This document shows positions 61,360 through 64,000 of a DNA stretch of 64,000 bases, one piece after another. This stretch comes from Dermatemys mawii (lineage: Eukaryota > Chordata > Testudines > Dermatemydidae): assembly GCA_007922305.1 (NCBI GenBank), contig ML677335.1, positions 14,909,734 through 14,973,733 on the forward strand, written 5' to 3'. The translations under genes were made by a program, and so were the position numbers. The number at the start of each line of letters is the position of its first letter. The first letter of the stretch is position 1. The notes below the pieces were generated by a model. That model had not been told where the DNA came from and did not search any database. It saw nothing but the letters and a program-made list of their open reading frames with translations.

Positions 61360-61700
61360 TGGGGTGCGCTTGTAGCAGCAAATCAGTGCTGGGGAACCGC
61401 CTTGCTGCAGATCCGCAGCTACAATCTCGCCTGGTCTTTATTCAATAAAGTAACAGGACGCGCTGGTGTCTGTGCGGCTAAACTGGCCTCCAGAGAAGCC
61501 TGAACTGCTAGTCGTGAATTTAGTCGGTGTTCAGTCGCAAAGGGGTGGGGTGGGGTGGGGTGGGGGGGGGGGGCATGATTGCCTAGAAACGCCGACAGCC
61601 TGGCCCAGCCCGCCCGTTGAAAAAGACCAAAACCCTCCGCAGAATTCCCAGTACAGGGACTCGCCCGTTTTATGGGGGCGCCCAAAGCTCCCCCGAGACA
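61360..61700. promoter_or_regulatory. CpG-dense block in the long EXOC6 intron
   Basis: I count about twenty CpG dinucleotides in roughly 340 bp, against very few in most of the window. It includes GACGCGCTGG, AACGCCGACAG, CCCGCCCGTTG and GGGGGCGCCC. No transposon hallmark explains it apart from a G-run at 61542-61573. It may be a small CpG island, either an intronic enhancer or an alternative promoter about 1.7-2.0 kb upstream of the penultimate exon. There is no transcript evidence in the sequence itself. Confidence 0.4.
61542..61573 (+). other. G-quadruplex-type tract
   Basis: Four GGGG runs separated by single T bases are followed by a run of twelve G. This meets the usual G-quadruplex pattern several times over on the + strand. 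Confidence 0.85.
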
Positions 61701-61945
61701 CAAGCAATACAAGATCGGGACCATACATGAGAGCAGATGCACGTCTCTAGGCTTATCAGTGTCCTGGTAACCAGAATACTCAGTGGCTAACTGGTGGATG
61801 AATGCATCACTGGACAGATCTAACTAGTTACTTTCCAGCGGCCCCTTCACCTTCAATGGGCGTTTGCAGTTCAGTCTGCCTGCCCTGCAGTTGCGAAGAT
61901 GCTTCGTTTGTTTTGAGAAAGCTCCTGAGCCTGCGGTCTCTACTC

Positions 61946-61983
61946 AGGCAAAACTCCCGTTGACGTCAATGGGAGATTTGCCT
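61946..61983. promoter_or_regulatory. 38-bp near-palindrome centred on a CRE octamer
   Basis: The arms 61946-61964 and 61965-61983 match as inverted repeats at 17 of 19. The centre, TGACGTCA at 61961-61968, is a perfect cAMP-response element octamer. The arms (CTCCCGTTGA/TCAATGGGAG) look like a common turtle repeat motif whose centre usually reads TGACTTCA as I remember it. A CREB/ATF site is therefore a plausible but untested role. Confidence 0.5.
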
Positions 61984-61989
61984 AAATGG

Positions 61990-63354
61990 GGCCTGTAAAC
62001 TCGTCCTCCCCGGCGGTGGGTTCTTTTGTTTCCGAGTTGGACTCTTCAGGTGGCGATGGGGAAAAGTTTAGCGGGCATCGAAAATGCGTGTTTGCTCCAG
62101 TTGTATCTTACTCAAGCAGGGCAGTAACGATTGACCGTGATTACCAGCAAAATGAGGCGCGTGCTTGTAGTAACAGTCCCAAACGGGGCAAGGCCTCTTT
62201 CCTTGGGACGTTGTCCTGAGGACCTTTTAATTTAACATCCCAGAGTAGCAGGACTCTCCCCTTCCCCATCATTACAGCCAGATAGACAATCCCAGACAGA
62301 CTCACGCTAATAAATAATGGAAGTGCTCTTTTGCCCTCTCTACCATTTAAAAAAGGAACAACAAAAAAAACACCTAGCTCCTCGCTTCCAAGGTAAATTA
62401 AAACGACAAGGTGCAGAAATAGGAAGCCGAACTGAAGGTAGTAAAGTATTTAGCTGTTTGAAACAATTAAAACGCGGATAGGAAGTAGGTTTTAACTGGC
62501 TTAGAGGGGATTATGGTTTTAAAATTGGATAAAGGGGTTGCTGCTTTAGTTTAGATCTCACATTAGCTTTTAAAAGATTACTTTTATATTTGACAACCGC
62601 TCTGACGGGGGATTATAAAGTAAATACTCGATTTTTAAATGCTACCAAACACAGGGCCTGTTTTTTTTTCCATTTGTTTTATATTTGTTTGGACTAAAAG
62701 AGCTCCCAGGGCTAACAAGCAAAATCTCGAACCCGCCCTTTTCCAATCCCGGGGAGGATCAGTCACCATGGAGAATCCAGCGGGGGTTGTTTAATGCATT
62801 TAGTTAAGATTATCTGAACCTCTGGTTTAAATTACTGGGGGAAAAGTAGAGTTACAAACTCGTTCAAAGGTAAAATGTTCTGGTGGGGTAGCAAAATGGG
62901 AAGCTTAAAACATCTACATTCTCCTGCTAGGTTGATTTATATCCAGCAGCCCATCAAACTATAAAGTGGACCCAAGCACGGGAGTGAAATGAAACATGCA
63001 TTAGGAAGAGAAGGGCGATGGTTAAACAATGAAGGTGTTTGCTGCCTAATCCTTCGCTTCTAATGATTTCTTTCTGGTGGAGAATGTTAAGGGACTTGTG
63101 CAGAACAATTCCGTGTAAAGTCCCAGTGCGGTGAGACCCGCCTGGCAAACGCCACCGGAGTGATCAGATTGTTTCCTGCTGGGGATGTAGGGCTGTTTTC
63201 AAATCCATTCTAGGGCGCCACTTTTCTGAGAAATCGCTAAGATTTCGGCAATGTTCAAACGTATCATTCTCCCTCTCCACCGAGGGAAGAGACACAAACA
63301 TAGGTGTGAATCTTAACGGCGGGTCTACATCTTGTCTTTCTCTTCTTCGTGTAG
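61990..63354. other. intron upstream of the penultimate exon, unique
   Basis: Intermediate G+C sequence with scattered CpG. No repeats are recognised. It ends in the acceptor GTGTAG at 63349-63354. It may hold conserved regulatory sequence. Confidence 0.4.
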
Positions 63355-63467
63355 CTCCTGGACCTTTTTATGGTGTGGGACTGGTCAACCTACCTAGCTG
63401 ATTACGGTCAACCTACTTCTAAGTACTTACGAGTAAATCCCAGCATAGCCCTTACCCTCCTGGAGAA
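63355..63467 (+). CDS. EXOC6: EXOC6 (Sec15A) penultimate coding exon, 113 bp
   Basis: The acceptor follows a strong pyrimidine tract (CTTTCTCTTCTTCGTGTAG). The exon reads LLDLFMVWDWSTYLADYGQ and continues PTSKYLRVNPSIALTLLE plus two bases (AA). The donor GTGAGT begins at the G that would complete Lys, so the exon ends in phase 2. DLFMVWDWSTYLADYGQP separates EXOC6 from EXOC6B, which has DLFIQWDWS from memory. The region is part of the conserved Sec15 C-terminal domain, known in Drosophila Sec15 to bind Rab11. At least one more exon, encoding the remaining roughly 40 residues and the stop, must lie to the right, as nothing resembling it appears before the end of the window. Confidence 0.95.
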
Positions 63468-63677
63468 GTGAGTATGTAGCACAAACACTTTTGGGGCGTG
63501 GGGGAGGGGCTCTCTTGAAAATATCGCTGTTCATGTGACTTAAGAGACATAACAGAATGCGGCTGATTCCCGCAGCCTGAGTCCCTGTTGCTGATCTCCT
63601 CCCAACAGCTCTTGCTACCTCGGTTTTAAAGTCAAATAGAGCTTAAATGCTCTGCTCTTTCTCCTTCCCTTTAAGGG
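63468..63677. other. intron after the penultimate exon
   Basis: Begins with the GTGAGT donor. No element is recognised. Confidence 0.6.
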
Positions 63678-63746
63678 TAGCAGCATAGCCTGTACCATAA
63701 AGTTCCTGATGAATAGCAGCATAGTCTGTACCGTAAAGTTCCTGAT
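63678..63746. repeat. 36-bp tandem duplication
   Basis: TAGCAGCATAGCCTGTACCA at 63678 is repeated from 63714 as TAGCAGCATAGTCTGTACCG. Both continue TAAAGTTCCTGAT. The second unit is cut at 33 bp and two substitutions are visible. It lies about 210 bp downstream of the penultimate exon. Confidence 0.85.
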
Positions 63747-64000
63747 CACGTTAACATGAATAGCAAAGCGCTAGCCCCTCTCACATTGCCAGGCTCATTT
63801 TATAGAACCGAACCTAGAAATGTGCGTTTCTATTTGCTCTTTGTCCCAGTTTTAAACAGTGACGTAAATGTCAGCTGTTACTGGACTTTAGAAATCAGTG
63901 CTATAGTACACGGACTGTGTCGCGATCTTCCCGGGTTTGCTGTGCCCAAGGGAAAATGACGGTATCTCGGTTAGGAAATGAAACCCAAAACGCCACTGAA
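63747..64000. other. intron, end of window
   Basis: No last EXOC6 exon is visible. The sequence is unremarkable, and the open frame at 63756-63959 shows no family resemblance. Confidence 0.55.

Noticed and set aside
61419..61750. Overlapping open frames on both strands in the CpG-dense block
   Set aside because: Long frames are expected by chance in G+C-rich sequence. No conserved motif is seen, and one frame is built from the G-run.
10297..63467. Assignment to the paralogue EXOC6B
   Set aside because: LFMVWDWS, SEPVPGF and QFNLDVIQCE fit EXOC6. EXOC6B as I recall it has LFIQWDWS, SGPVPGF and a different segment before QFNLDV.
63480..64000. Search for the last EXOC6 exon
   Set aside because: No frame matches the expected C-terminal residues, so the exon must be to the right of the window.

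Overview
This window is vertebrate nuclear DNA, most likely from a turtle. It is AT-rich intronic sequence with four short, well-spliced protein-coding exons on the + strand and a dense load of decayed transposable elements typical of turtles and other reptiles: CR1 and L2-like LINEs, Penelope-like 3' ends, small hAT-type elements and a DIRS-like tyrosine-recombinase retroelement. The species call is an inference from these repeats. There are no prokaryotic genes, tRNA or rRNA genes, or CRISPR arrays that I can see.

The only confident host gene is EXOC6 (Sec15/Sec15A), a subunit of the exocyst vesicle-tethering complex. Exons lie at 10297-10476, 23508-23649, 32717-32790 and 63355-63467. Their reading phases join correctly (0/0, 0/1, 1/0, 0/2) across introns of about 13.0, 9.1 and 30.6 kb. 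Together they encode about 168 residues near the C terminus. The 5' exons lie to the left of the window. At least one further exon is expected to the right, because the last exon ends in mid-codon with a strong GTGAGT donor.

Layout: 1-10.3 kb is upstream intron holding a minus-strand LINE pol remnant (5.5-7.3 kb) split by a 330-bp hAT insertion, a possible retroelement gag remnant (about 8.0-8.65 kb), and a Penelope-like end with GIY-YIG-type coding remains (8.74-9.35 kb). The 10.5-23.5 kb intron is mostly AT-rich unique sequence, plus an unclassified 2-kb block (15.9-18 kb) and a Penelope-like end with a perfect 22-bp hairpin (18.87-18.92 kb). The 23.6-32.7 kb intron is mainly unique. The 30.6-kb intron (32.8-63.35 kb) holds twin hAT-type elements (35.9 and 36.5 kb), an LTR-like repeat (37.4-38.05 kb), the DIRS-like relic (39.9-42.56 kb), L2-like pieces, a nested hAT (49.6 kb), a young hAT MITE with a perfect target duplication (53.65 kb), a CR1 (55.35-56.2 kb), a rearranged Penelope-like end (56.9-57.2 kb) and an antisense MIR-type SINE. 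From about 60.5 kb the sequence becomes richer in G+C and CpG, with a CpG-dense core at 61.36-61.7 kb, a G-quadruplex-type run and a near-palindrome centred on a CRE octamer. This is the best candidate regulatory block.

I did not find a new multi-gene system. The most interesting items are the CpG-dense block with its CRE palindrome, the perfect inverted duplications at two Penelope-like ends, the DIRS relic, and several nested insertions that give relative dates.
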